From contig CM038229.1 of assembly GCA_021442155.1 (NCBI GenBank), positions 70,142,443 to 70,206,442 of the forward strand: a stretch of DNA of 64,000 bases. The letters run 5' to 3'. The first letter of the stretch is position 1. Every line of letters begins with the position of its first letter. Shown piece after piece: positions 47,350 to 59,283 of this stretch. This DNA comes from Cymbidium sinense (lineage: Eukaryota; Streptophyta; Magnoliopsida; Asparagales; Orchidaceae). Under the pieces are notes generated by a model. The model was not told the DNA's origin. It did not search any database and saw only the letters and a list, made by a program, of their open reading frames with translations. Made by a program: the position numbers and the translations under genes.

Positions 47350-48100
47350 TTCTTTCTTATTCTTTTGAGAAATTTGGTGTTTGGTGAGATCAAATGTGTC
47401 TGAGATCATGCAAAAGTAAGACATAACGTAGGTGAATGATAAAATGTGAATATTGAGTGTTAATCACATGAAAACAATAATGAGCCAACCATCGAATGCC
47501 GATAGACGACAAAAGCTATGAGTGGTGGTAGAGGTTCTCATGATAATATTAAGGCATACGATAGTATAGGTTTAATCTCACATTTGATGGTTGAAAAACA
47601 TATTGGTGTGAAACACCAAGTGGATGACCCTTACTCATAAACTTAACTTTGGGTTAAAAGTATAAATAATTACAGATGTATCGATCTCAACTTTAGACCC
47701 TCTTCGATTGACAATATCTAACAAGTGGAATCGAGCATGATTTATATCAAATCAAGTGATTTGAATAATTCATGACTCATAAAGTCTTAGTCTTTTCTAT
47801 CATAATGGTTTTAGATGACTCACATGATAGCATCAAGCAATTGAGTTGGCAATTGGTACATAATAATTGATTTTGAGAATACATTCCTTTCAAAAATCAT
47901 GTGATTATGTTCAAAATAAATTTAACTCCTAATAACTATGTTGAAGATGGTAGTAGAATTCTCCTAAATGGGGAATCTAAGAGCTTGAAAAGATAGAGAT
48001 GATAAACAGGGTGGAGATTATGAGATGAGCATAATTTTTGACTTGCTAATTGGGTCTATATGCATCTTATAATAAATAATAGTACAATCAAAATGTAAAA
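47350..48100. other. AT-rich spacer, no gene recognised
   Basis: No domain, RNA gene or clear repeat seen. Confidence 0.5.
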
Positions 48101-48104
48101 AAGC

Positions 48105-48180
48105 CAACAACATAACAACAATAAGACTATATCCCATAATCCACTATATATGGGATCGGCTACATAAATTTTTTTTTTCA
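48105..48180 (-). mobile_element. 3' tail fragment of an RTE-type LINE
   Basis: AACAACATAACAACAATAAG followed by 'ATATGGGATCGGCTACATAAA' is the reverse complement of the RTE tail (GTAGCCGA-CCCA...CTTATTGTTGTTG) also found at 53021-53085. Only ~75 bases remain. Confidence 0.65.
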
Positions 48181-48194
48181 TTATATCTTTTTAA

Positions 48195-49140
48195 GTGTTG
48201 ATATGACACTAAAAATTCACTAATCGAGGCACGAATCTTGATGTCGAAAGCAATCTGATTCTGAGTTAAGACTAACTTAGATCAAGCACTTAAAATATAA
48301 TTGAAAATTTTGCGATATCAGTCGGCTCCTGAATATGGAATGTTTCTAATCACATCGAGTGTCTTGACCAGCCGGATCTATCAAACCTAAGATCTCTTAA
48401 TTCTGACTTCATTTGAGCATTCAAATACTTGAAATACATCTGATGATCGAAGGAATCATTTCGAGCCGTCCGATGGTGTGGTTTGAATTTTGCCTGTATT
48501 TATATATCACTCCCATAATATATAAATAGCCCCTCATTCTTCACATGAGGGAGATCAAAGAGAAGATAGAACTATAAGGCATGAAGATGCTCCAAGCATA
48601 ATTGTTCCACCACTCGACGGTCGCCGACCAACGCCGTCGGTCGCCAACCACCACCGGTCCTCATCGACTCAACCACCGTCGCCGGTCATCACCACCGACC
48701 ATCGTCGCCGGTCATCGCCGCCGACCACCATCATCGCGCCGCTGCGACCATCGCATTGCATCAGCCGCCACCACCATCGATCATCATCGCTATCGACCGG
48801 TTATCGCTGGCCATCACCACCGCCATCATCGCTGCCGCCCGTTATCGACCACTCGCCGACGGTTGCCGCCAACCGCATTGCCGCTGCGGTACGTTGCCGA
48901 ACCTGCCGCACCGCTATTTGGTCACCATCGATTGTAGCCACCACCACTGCTACCACGACACCGCGATTATCATCACCTACTGTCACCACTATCGCACCAT
49001 CACTTATTACCATTTTACTACTGTGCAGATAGCTATTATCACCTGATTCTGAGATTTCCATTGTGAGGTTTGCTCACATATAATTCTGTAATCCCATTAT
49101 CGGAAAAACTTAAACTTTGTACTCCGAAGTACATATACAG
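48195..49140 (+). mobile_element. LTR-like promoter segment with CCACCGTCG-type repeat
   Basis: A TATAAATA box at 48521-48528, then ACATGAGGGAGATCAAAGAG and a long degenerate repeat of CCACCATCG/CCGCCG units (48610-49000), then an end with TTCTGTAATCCCATTATCGG. This order resembles a plant retrotransposon LTR with R and U5, or a long-repeat noncoding element. The boundaries are guesses and no second copy or target duplication was found. The His/Pro/Arg-rich open stretches across it come from the repeat. Confidence 0.35.
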
Positions 49141-49537
49141 TGAAAAAAAATCTACATAATTCATGATTAATCAACATATACATATGTAAATTAAATTATT
49201 TTTTCAAATTTATGTTCGTTAAAACTCTCAAATTAACATATTCATTTTCATGTGTATATATACATCTACCTAGCTAGCAATATATGATATGGAGACTTGA
49301 GTTCTCAGGGGTATTGATTCTAAAGAAGTTTTGATCTCATATAATGATCCAAGCATAAAGCAGTCTAATCCACCATTAAAAATATATAATAAAAATATCT
49401 TAATATAAAATGTATCAGGTTATAAAATGTTTGCCCAAAATTTAAAAAAAAAGTTGATACAATCTTGTATTTGTATTTAAACAACTATAATTTTTTGATC
49501 AGGGTAGACATTTTTATCTTTGGATGAACTTTAGCAA

Positions 49538-49538
<1 letters not shown>

Positions 49539-49596
<58 letters not shown>
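49539..49596. repeat. (AAT)n microsatellite
   Basis: About 19 uninterrupted AAT/ATA units. Confidence 0.95.
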
Positions 49597-49598
<2 letters not shown>

Positions 49599-49639
49599 TC
49601 TGAACATCCTATGAGAAAATTTTTGAAGAGAAAAATACC

Positions 49640-49919
49640 GGTCCGACCATTTCTAAAAAAACGGTCGAATTAAAAACCGGATATTCCCTTTTAAAGATTC
49701 CAATCCTCAACTCGTTAATGACCCACCACCTAGGGACCCAGTTGAACTCAATTCTACCCCAAAATCGAAACCCTAGACGACGACAAACCGTAGACGATAA
49801 GGGAACCACTGTAAAAAGAGGGTAAGCTTGCCGCGTAGAACATGAGCCATGGAGCATCCTCGCAGCGGCCCGACAAGCAAACAAACCGAGGGCGACAGAA
49901 TGGGTAGCACCGCCTTCAT
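49640..49919 (+). other. Possible 5' end of a host gene interrupted by the hAT element
   Basis: The stretch has features of a plant 5' leader: an AAACCCTA element (about 49769) and an ATG near 49840 ('MSHGASSQRPDKQTNRGRQN' then stop; alternatively 'MEHPRSGPTSKQTEGDRMGS' in another frame). The hAT begins at 49920. After the hAT, 58549 on gives no convincing continuation. Weakly supported. Confidence 0.25.
49912..49919. repeat. hAT target-site duplication, left copy
   Basis: GCCTTCAT; the right copy at 58541-58548 is GTCTCCAT (6 of 8 identical, both differences transitions). Confidence 0.7.
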
Positions 49920-50514
49920 TAGGGTGTGCATTAGACGGTTTAAACCGAAAAATCGAATCGAATCGATGTTAATAGGTTAGTTTGGTTCGGTTTTTATATT
50001 CATTATTTGGTTTTTGGTTGAAATTATGGATTAATACGGTTTTATGGTTTTGGTTTAAAGTTATTAAATTTGGTTTTATGGTTAAACCGATTATTGCGAT
50101 TATAGATTAGGCGCCGACTTGAGCCTATTTCGCCTCTCGTCTCGTCTCGAGTCCATGGAGTCGCGGTCGCGGATGAGTTGAGTCGCAGCGAGTCGAATAA
50201 TCGATTTACTTAGAGACGCTTCGGAGTTCGGAGTGTTCATTCCTCGACTCGATGGTGGCCGATGCCATACACTTCTTCGAGGATGGAGAGTCTCGAGTCT
50301 CGACTAGGGCATAAGGCATTGGCGCATTCCAGTGCCCTTCCTGATTCGAATCTCGACTCGATCTTTTGGGCTTTCCGCCGTCACTTTCCTATTTGCGCCG
50401 ACTTCTCCTTCCTTTTATTTTTTTTGCCTAGCGGATGGATAGATAGATTTACATCTACCACGGTTGTGACTTATGTCTTCACTCTTCACGTTCACTCTTC
50501 CCATATGATTTCGA

Positions 50515-51020
50515 ATTTAAGTCTCTTTGATTCTTTGAGAGGTAACAGTTTGAGAGGTAACAGCCAATAGGTAAGAACTAAATCACATTATCTCAACTCC
50601 TCTCTCTCTATCTCTCTCTCTCTACTCCTTCCTTTGTTGAAATTTTGTTGATGGTTTGAATGTTTGATTCAGCCTAGGTGAGCAGTGGCCAGTGGGTCGA
50701 TTTGGTTTATTGTGAGCCTGTGTGAATTGTGATTGTGTCGTCACTGTCGTAGTGTCGTGGACTTTATTCTTTGAGAGGTAACAGCCAACAGGTAATGAGG
50801 TAAGCATTAAATCACATTATCTCAACTCCTCTCTCTCTCTCTCTCTCTGTAGTCTGTACTCCTTCCTTTGTTGAAATTTTGTTGATGGTTTGAATGTTTG
50901 ATTCACAGCGTGGCGAACGGTTTGGTTTATTGTGATTTGTGATGTGAATTGTGATTGTCGTCCGTGGACTTTATTCTTTGAGAGGTAGCCTAACCGGTAA
51001 GAACTAAATCACATTATCTC

Positions 51021-51063
<43 letters not shown>

Positions 51064-51240
51064 CCTTCCTTTGTTGAAATTTTGTTGATGGTTTGAATGT
51101 TTGATTCAGCCTGGGTGAGCAGTGGGTCGGTTTGATTTATTCGGTTTGGTTTATTGTTAGCCTGTGTGAATTGTGATTGTGTCGTCACTGTCGTGGACTT
51201 TATTGGTTGTTGATGGTTTAGGGTTTTATGCTATCTATCA
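50515..51240 (+). repeat. Three ~210-240-bp tandem repeats with (CT)n tracts in the hAT 5' region
   Basis: TTTGAGAGGTAACAGCCAA...GGTAAG (about 50533, 50770, and, diverged, 50979) is followed each time by CACATTATCTCAACTC, a (CT)n tract of variable length (longest 51023-51062), 'CTCCTTCCTTTGTTGAAATT' and 'GTGTGAATTGTGATTGT'. Each unit contains GGTAAG, a possible splice donor. Confidence 0.85.
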
Positions 51241-53006
51241 TGTTGGTTACTGGAAGTCTGGAAGAGCCCTTTTGGAAGAAGTTTCTGAAATTTTTTTTCT
51301 TATTGATAAAGAAAAAAAATAGCTAGTGCCTATGAAGTTTGTGTTTGTCTGCTGCGGTTCTGCCTAGTGCCTACTACCTAGTGCCTATGAAGTATGAACA
51401 TGCTAACTACTAGGTGCTAACGTGGAATTACAAGCTCTTTAGTCTTTACATCATTGGCTCATTGCTATCAGCATTATAGTATAACATATGATTTGAACTT
51501 ATCAGCTATCTCTATGCTCAACTCTCAAGGATAATTTGGTTTTTATGCTTCATTCTAGTATGACATGTAGTATGTAGATCAGTAGATGCATGTCTTGGAA
51601 AAATAAAGTAAGCTTTATGATGTTTTTTTTTTATCTTAGTATTTTTTAAATGCAACTATGCAAGTAATACAAATTGATTTATTGGGATGGCTTTAATAAA
51701 AATAATATTGAACAGTAATGTTGAGAAATGTGACATTATATTATAATATTTGGGATGAATTGCTAGATGGATGATTGAGCTGATTGAGCATTACAATTTG
51801 TTAACATGATTCACATGAATTAACATTGTTCAATTATACGATTCATGTCTTTATTTCTTCTCAATATTGTAGCATCCAAGCGTTCTTTAATTGAAATAAG
51901 TTTTGTTGATGTAATTTATTAAAGTATGCTTTTTTTTAATTCTTTTTTAATTTATTTAATTTTTTTATTCTAGAAGTAGAAACATGTCACAAGTTGGAGA
52001 TAGTTCAAACACTGTTAGTTCCTCTAGAGCTATGACCAGTATTCAACAAGTTCAACTTACAGGAGATGCTAGTGTCAGTGATTAGAAACCACCAATTTCA
52101 AAAAAAAAGAAAAGCTCCTAGACCTAGATCTGAAGTTTGGGATCACTTTGTGAGGTATACTAATGAGGATGGAGAAAAAATGAGTAAGTGTAATTATTGT
52201 GGGAAATCATATCACAGTGATCCAAAGATTAATGACACTTCAAACTTAAGGGCACATCTTTCTTTGTGTCGAAGAATCTATTAAAATGAACCAAATCAAA
52301 CTAAACTTGCATTTCAATTTAGTGGTAAAGATGAGGAGCATTCTGCAAGTCTTAAGGCATGGAGATTTGACCAAGAAAATGTAAGGAAAGCTTTAGCAAT
52401 GATGGTTATTGCAGATGAATTACCTTTCAAGCATGTAGAAGGTTGGGGGTTTAAACATTTCATGTCTCAGTGTTGTCCAATGTTTCAAATACCTTCACGA
52501 TGGATATTGACACATGATTGCTTTAAATTTTATTAGGATGAGAGAGCAATTTTAAAAAATCTTTTCAAAAGTCCTCCCACGAGTTTGTCTTACGATACTT
52601 GGACATCAATTCAAGAATTAACTATATGTGTATCACTGCACATTTTATTGATGATGATTGGAAACTCAATAAAAGAGTTATAAACTTTTGTCCAATCTAT
52701 AGTCATAGGGGAGAATTACTGGGTCAACAAGTTGAGAAGTGTCTTGTAGATTGGGGGATTGAAGCAATTTTTACTGTGACTGTTGATAATGCAAGTTCTA
52801 ATAATGGCATCATCACGCACCTACAAAAAAAATTTGGCAAAAGGGGAGGTAGTATTCTAGATGGGTGCTTTTTTACATATGAGATGCATAGCTCACATTG
52901 TTAACTTAATTGTGCAAGATGGCCTGAAAGAGATATCTGAATCTGTCTGTCATGTTCGAAGAGCAGTAAGATATATTCGTCAATCACCTGCAAGGTTACA
53001 AAAATT

Positions 53007-53020
53007 TAAAGAATGCATTG
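53007..53020. repeat. LINE target-site duplication, left copy
   Basis: TAAAGAATGCATTG, identical to 54935-54948. Confidence 0.88.
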
Positions 53021-54934
53021 CAACAACAACAACAACAATAACAACAACAATAAGCCTTAATCCCACTAGGTGGGGTCGGCTACATGAATCCTTCGTCTCC
53101 ATTGTGTCCTATTATGTGTCAAATTCTCATCTAATTCAAGTATACTAAGATCATTTTTTATACATCTTAACCAAGTCTTTTTAGGTCTACCTCTACCTTT
53201 CTTAACATAAGGCAAATCTAATGCATCTACTCTCTCTCATCTGGACACCAACGCTTTATGTGGCCAAACCATCTAAGGTGACTCTCCCTAATTTTATCTA
53301 CCACTGGAGCTACTCCAACTTTTTCTCGAATATACTCATTTTGCATTCTATCTCTAAGAGTAAAGCCACTCATCCACCTAAGCATCCTCATCTCTGTAAC
53401 ACTTAACTTAGTCTTATGATTGGCCAACATTCTGCACCATAAGTCATTGCAGGTCTTACCACCATCTTATAAAATTTTCCTTTATGTTTAAGTGAAACTT
53501 TTCTATCACATAATAGGCCAGATGTATTCCTCCACTTCAACCATCCAACTTGAATTCTACTAATAACATCTCCATCTATTTCACCATCATTTTGAACAAT
53601 AGAGCCTAAATATCTGAATCGCTCACTCTTATTAATGACTTGATCACCTAAAGTCACAACACTATCACTAAAACTTCTACAACTAAAGTTACACTCCATA
53701 TATTCAATTTTAGATCTACTTAAACGAAAACCTTTAGACTCTAAAGTTGACCTCCATAATTCAAGTTTCTATTGGACTCCCTCTCTAGTCTTATCAACAA
53801 GAAGAATGTCATCGAAAAAAGCATACACCAAGGTACATCTTCTTGTAAATGCCTCGTAAGAACATCCATAACTAAAGTAAAAGATAAGGGCTTAATGTTG
53901 ATCCTTGATGTAATCCAACTGAAATAGGAAAATATTTTGTCAATCCTCCGTGTGTTTGGACACAAGTAATGTCTAGTATACATATCCTTAATGACTTGAA
54001 TATAACCAATATTAACTCCTTTCGTTTCTAGAACTCTCCAAAGAACATCTCTTGAGAATTTATCATAAGCTTTCTCTAAATCAATAAATATCATATGTAG
54101 ATCCTTCTTACTTTCTCTATGCTTCTCTATTAAACCTCTTAACAAATGTATAGCATCCATAGTAGATCTACGGCATGAAACCAAGATTGAGAAACTCGTA
54201 TCACATCGTAACCTATGCTCAATTACTCTCTCCCATAATTTTAATGTATGGCACATTAACTTAATTCCTCTATAATTTGCACACTCTTGTGCATAACCTT
54301 TATTCTTAAATATAGGAACCAATAGACTCTTTCTCCACTCATCTAGCATCTTTTTAGTTTTTAAAATAACATTAAAAAGATTTGTAAGCCAAAAAATTCC
54401 TTGATCTCCTAAACATTTCCACACATCTATTGGAATATTATCCGATCCTACTGCTTTTCCACATTTCATTTTCTTTAAAGCTTCACTAACTTCGATTTAC
54501 TAATCTGACGATAAATGAAATTCTCTATTTTGTTTAGGGTATTAAGGTTGCTAAAATCAATCGACTTTCAGATCCTTCATTGAAAAGTTTATCAAAATAT
54601 CTCATCCACCTATTTTCAATATCTTTTCTAAGAAAAGCACTTTATTATTTTCATCCTTACACCACTTGAACTATGTCTTTACTTCTCCTATCTCTTTGCT
54701 TGGCTAACTTATACATATATCTTTCACCTTCTTTGGTATCTAATCTATTGTATAAATCACTAAAAGCTAAATTTTTTGCATCATATATTGCTTTCTTAGA
54801 ATCTCTACAGGCCACTTTATATCTTTCCCAATTGAATTTTTACATCTAAAACAAGTTTTATAACAATGCTTCTTATTGAAAAAAATTAAAGACATATTAT
54901 GTTCCTACAAGTTTTATAACAATGCTTCCTCCAC
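53021..54934 (-). mobile_element. 5'-truncated RTE-type LINE inserted in the hAT transposase gene
   Basis: The element lies on the minus strand. Its 3' end carries CATGTAGCCGACCCCACCTA and a (TTG)n-type tail, typical of plant RTE elements. The RT region (54469-53741) shows '[13 protein letters not shown]', '[10 protein letters not shown]', '[20 protein letters not shown]' and, in a shifted frame, '[12 protein letters not shown]' (the F-x-D-D site). 53699-53403 continues with '[20 protein letters not shown]' and '[11 protein letters not shown]'. 53430-53227 gives '[20 protein letters not shown]' and '[10 protein letters not shown]'. The endonuclease is absent, so the copy is 5'-truncated. A 14-bp target duplication flanks it. 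Confidence 0.88.
53741..54469 (-). pseudogene. LINE reverse transcriptase domain (RTE clade), broken
   Basis: 242 codons are open, with the RT finger and palm motifs up to 'FIDLEKAYD'. The downstream F-x-D-D motif is in another frame, so at least one frameshift breaks the palm. RT would prime on nicked target DNA; here it is a truncated dead copy. Confidence 0.85.
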
Positions 54935-56161
54935 TAAAGAATGCATTGAAATTGAAAAAATTAAAACTAAAAGCATATTATACTTAGATGTTCCTACAAG
55001 ATTGAATTCCACATTTTTAATGTTAAGTGCAGCAGTTAAGTTGGAGAGAGCTTTTGAAAGGTATGAGGAGATTGATACTCAATTTAAATCAGAACTAGAG
55101 AAGGATGATGATGAAAGTCATATTGTAAATGATATTTTAAGTGATGATGATTGGAATAATGTTAGAAGATTGCTCCCTTTCTTGGAAAAATTTTATGAAC
55201 TCACTTTAAGAATTTCCGGTTCTTTGTATGTGACATCAAATTTTTTTTCATAAAATTACAGAAATTCTTTGTCTACTTCAAATTGGCAAATGAATGGTGA
55301 TCAAAATGTGAGAAGTATGGCTTCCAAAATGATGATAAAATTTGCTAAATATTGGGGTTCCATAGAAAAAATGAATTTGAATATATATCTTGCTGTTGTT
55401 TTAGATCCCCGCTTCAAGCTTCGTTATGTAGAGTTTGCTGTTATGGATATGTATGATGGACCTGATGGCGTTGCTCTAGCACAACTTATTAGGTCATCAT
55501 GCTATGATATGTTTTATGATTACAAAATAAAAGTTCTTGGTGAAAGCCAAATAGGAAGTGGTCTCCATAAGAAACAAAATTTTTCTGAAGGGTCTAGTGT
55601 TTTACAACTGCAATCTTCTGGGACAAGATATTCAATGATAGAGAAATTCAAAAGATCCAATTTTGGAAAGGATGATGTAGATAATAAATCAGATCTAGAT
55701 AAGTATTTGGTGAGGAGTGCAAGTGATGACAGTTTGATATTTTAAATTGGTGGAAGGTTAATGCACCAAGATTTCCTATTCTCTCATGGCTCATGATGTT
55801 TTACTGCTCCAATTTCAACCGTTGCCTGGAATCAATTTTCGCATTGGTCGATTCTTGATGCATTTAGAAGTTCATTATCCCCAAATATTGCACAAGCTCT
55901 AATATGTGCACAGGATTGGATGCGAGCAAAATGGACTATAAATCCTATAAATGTGGAAGAAAATATTAATGACATTGATAAGTTTGATGAAGGTATTGTT
56001 TATTCTGAAATTTACAATGATTTTTTTTAATCGTAATTAGAAATTTAGAATAAATGAATAATTAATGATTTATTTGTTTTACAGATTTAGCAAACTTAAC
56101 AAGTAAATTCAAACTTCTTGGCTTGGATTATGATGAGGATTGTGGAATGCTGATTGCCTGA

Positions 56162-58540
56162 TTCCAATATGGGATATAGTCTTAGAGACTTTTAGATTTC
56201 AAAATTTCATTGCTCTAATGGTCTCCCTTTCAGTTTATCTTATGTTTTGCTTTTTTTTTTGCTTACATTTCTTATATACTGCTGTTGGATTGTAGTTTTG
56301 GTTTGGTTGTTAGTTTTATGTTAAGGTTTTCAATACAAATAGGCTTTTTTTAGGGTTTAGGGGCAATGATAGCAATGATGAAATGATCAATGTATACATG
56401 CGGCTGGTGACTTTTTTTTTTGGTGTTATTGCCCTCTTAAGTCTTAAAGGCTTTGAGCTGGCGATTTCTCAAAATTATTGATGCCCCGTATGTATATATG
56501 GTGATCATATTTTTCAGATATTACACTTTAATCTTGATAATAAAAGATATTTTTATAGCTGAGCTTGAGCCCCAAAATCCAAATTACAAATATACGTAAG
56601 TATATATTATTTATTCTTGTAGACTTTTGGGAACAGGATGTTGGATGACACTAAATATTTCTGTGCTAAATGGGGAGTCCGAGTCTTTATCAGGTATCAG
56701 CTGATCTAGCTCATGAGCTAATGGGGATACAGGTGATTCATTGTAATAATGGAATTTGAAACTCTCAATTTTATATGGAGGCTCAGTCTTTGAAGTATCT
56801 GATCTAACTTTGATCTATTTTCATATATGCAAGAATCTTTATAGCTTGGTGTTTTCCTGGCTAGTTGTCTTTTACTCTTGGCTCTATTAGACATGTATAT
56901 TTATTGTTGTGAAGCTGCTGGTCTATTTTCCCTTGATTTGAAGGATTTAATTCTGCTATATTTTTTTATTCCCCCTTTATTTCATGCAGTAATGGTCTGC
57001 CAACATTACCCTCTCCCTCTGTCGGGTTCAATATTTGGTTTGCTATTTTGGCTACTAGATGAATGGTCTTTCGAGTTTTTATCTTCAGCACTCAGCAGGC
57101 TAACTATTGCGGTTGGTTTTTTGACTGGACTTTTCTTTTGTTGTTTACTGTGTGGTTAACCATATTATCTGCCTTTCTTTGTATGGGTATATCTCATTGT
57201 TTCATTTCCTCTTTGTGCAATTATTGTTGTGATCATGCTATTATCAAGGTGATTGTTAACATCTGTATTGACGACACGAATGGCTCTTTTCTGCTATTTT
57301 CCGCCAAGAGGTTTCATTTGGGTAGGGATTTTTTTACTTATATGTTGAATGAGTTTTTTGGATTAATATGTCCAGCTGGCAGGATATTGTGTTTGGATAA
57401 TTGGATTCATGCCTGGCCTTTTGTTCTGATGATTTCCATGTGGTTAACAGTTAACCTCATTATCTGAGGCTATGCTGTATGGATTTACCTCATTGTTAAC
57501 TTAATTGTTAACTTCATGTATATTGCTTCAATCCCCTAATATACATGTAATAATAGAATTACTGCCTTACTGGTTTACCTGCTGGTTTACCTGCTAGTTT
57601 ACATGCTATTATCAAGGTGATTGCTTCAATCCGTAAAGTAATATCTTCAATCCGCAAGAAACCTAGTTGTGGTACATGTATATTTACCTGCTAGTATTAA
57701 TAAGGTGGATGTGGCTAAGATGTTTCATCTGGGTAGGGATGTTATTAGTTGTGCATTCCCTTGCTATGTTGGCATTTGTTGGTGATACTTATCTTATATG
57801 GGATTGCTACTTGTTTGCCAACCTTCGGGACAGACCACCAAATTTTTCATGCTGAGATGTTATTAGTTGTGCATTCCCTTGCTAATACAAGTTCATGAAG
57901 GCTTTTGCTCATTTTTCAGAACAGTGAACAGTAATTGACTAATTGCTTAAAAATTGTTCTTTTTCAGGCTGTCTATGAATGCTTGAAGGAACAAACTGAA
58001 CATTGCGAGGAAGACGGAGATGAAGATTGAAGATATTACTTTACATGAACAACAGAAAGTGCCAAAGTGGCCTAACATTTGATTTGGCTTAATACAATTG
58101 AATTATGTTGTACACTTGTACTATTTTTTTCTCTTTCTTTGTTAATTGTTTATAATTTTTATTTGTACATTACATATTTACATTCATAAATTGTATCAAT
58201 ATGAAAAACTATTTACATTGTACATTAGTAACATTACATATTTACATTGTATCAATATGTATACATGTAGTTTAGTAACTTTAGTTAATAAAATTTCTTT
58301 ATTATTTGTTTCATTGTTTGTTAACTTTAAAATTCTTTTTTTTTTAATCTGTCTCTATAATTTGGTTTAGGAAAAACTGAACCGAATAAACTGAACTATA
58401 ATTCGGTTTATTTGGCTCGGTTTATATGATTTTTCTAGGCTAATTTGGTCGGTTCGGTTTTTTCAAAATAACGATTTGGTTTATTCGGTTGGATCAAAAC
58501 CCAAACCGAATAAGCCAAATTGACCGAATGCTCACCCCTA
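56162..58540 (+). other. hAT 3' region with a possible extra terminal exon
   Basis: T-rich DNA with long but unconvincing open stretches (56878-57467). Several TTTACCTGCTAGT and 'GCTATTATCAAGGTGATTG' duplicates occur around 57235-57620. The right subterminal CGGTTT/AACCGAA motifs lie at 58360-58520. Confidence 0.5.
57968..58030 (+). pseudogene. Orphan short terminal exon with acidic end
   Basis: After a good 3' splice site (TTCTTTTTCAG) 20 codons, 'AVYECLKEQTEHCEEDGDED', end in TGA. No partner exon was recognised. It could be the last exon of an alternative hAT transcript or a captured host exon. Confidence 0.3.
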
Positions 58541-58548
58541 GTCTCCAT
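58541..58548. repeat. hAT target-site duplication, right copy
   Basis: GTCTCCAT, compare GCCTTCAT at 49912-49919. Confidence 0.7.
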
Positions 58549-59190
58549 CTCGATGGCTAGGATTTAATCCTCAACATAATTCTGACAAATTCTAAATTTA
58601 ACATAAGAGAAAAAAATGTAATTTAAAATAGGGAATATAATTTATTACCTCGATTTCCAAATTAAATGCATAAAGTGATGAAAAGTTTGCAATCCTGAAG
58701 CCATTAGTCTTCCCTCAACCACCGTAAAGATCGTCGACGAACATTCAGTGTTCGCCGTATTACACGAATTCATGGCTCCAGCTAAGAAACATTGGCTTAA
58801 GTAATGTTAACTGGTAAATTAGTCTAGAAGAGTCTGGAATAACTTTATTTTTTTAAGAAAGAAGACAATTCAATAATTCTCAAATTTTAGAATAAATGGA
58901 GCCTCTGATTTATGTTAAAAGTAATTTAGACTTAAGTTCTAAAACATTATGTTTGAATAAATCTTCAATTATTAATTATTTTTATAATCTTATATTATCA
59001 GAATCTAAATAATAAATTTCTAACAAAATGTCAATTTAGAATCTCAATAATTTAAATTTTAAAAATATAAATATCAATAATAGGATAATTAAAATGCTCA
59101 ATTCCAAAAATATTTCCTACTTATTCTCAATTAGCTTCCAAAAAATGAACTCTTTCTTCTTAGAGCATTTCTTTTAAAATTATTGCGGCA
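58549..59190. other. AT-rich flank of the hAT; one short coding-like stretch
   Basis: 58694-58800 on the plus strand reads 'SLPSTTVKIVDEHSVFAVLH' and 'EFMAPAKKHWLK' then stop, with balanced codon use, but has no partner exons and no known family. Nothing else seen. Confidence 0.25.
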
Positions 59191-59195
59191 ACAGA

Positions 59196-59198
<3 letters not shown>

Positions 59199-59278
<80 letters not shown>
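59199..59278. repeat. (TA)n microsatellite, ~40 units
   Basis: Uninterrupted TA repeat of about 80 bases in AT-rich DNA. Confidence 0.95.

Positions 59279-59279
<1 letters not shown>

Positions 59280-59283
<4 letters not shown>

Larger units (their letters stand above)
51984..56161 (+). pseudogene. hAT transposase with BED zinc finger, broken and split
   Basis: The ATG at 51984 follows a 3' splice site (ATTCTAG). The N terminus 'MSQVGDSSNTVSSSRAMTSI' leads, after a stop and a one-base slip in an A run near 52100, to the BED finger 'VWDHFVRYTNED...CNYCGKSYH...NLRAHLSLC' (52135-52270; C-x2-C...H-x4-C). The core follows: 'DELPFKHVEGWGFKHF', 'SYDTWTS', 'VTVDNASSNNGII' (catalytic Asp) and 'CIAHIVNLIVQDGL'. 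After the LINE come 'LDVPTRLNSTFLML', 'VVLDPRFKLRYVEF' and the dimerisation region ('WWKVNAPRFPILS', 'LSPNIAQALICAQDWMR'). An intron (55994-56085) leads to the last exon, 'NLTSKFKLLGLDYDEDCGML' then 'IA', stop near 56161. Several in-frame stops show it is dead. Confidence 0.85.
49920..58540 (+). mobile_element. hAT DNA transposon (RICESLEEPER-like) with nested LINE
   Basis: Ends are short inverted repeats, TAGGGTGTGCATT at the left and, in reverse complement, TAGGGGTGAGCATTCGG at the right, followed inward by many CGGTTT/AACCGAA motifs. An 8-bp duplication with two transitions flanks it, as expected of an old hAT insertion. Inside is a BED-zinc-finger transposase gene split by an RTE LINE. 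The 8.6-kb length includes the 1.9-kb LINE. All parts are consistent with one decayed autonomous element. Confidence 0.82.

Noticed and set aside
48602..49046. Overlapping His/Arg/Pro-rich open stretches
   Set aside because: All frames of the CCACC/CCGCCG repeat are open; composition explains them.
56878..57467. Leu/Phe-rich membrane-like open stretches in the hAT 3' region
   Set aside because: T-rich DNA gives such peptides by composition; no motif, start context or splice structure supports them.
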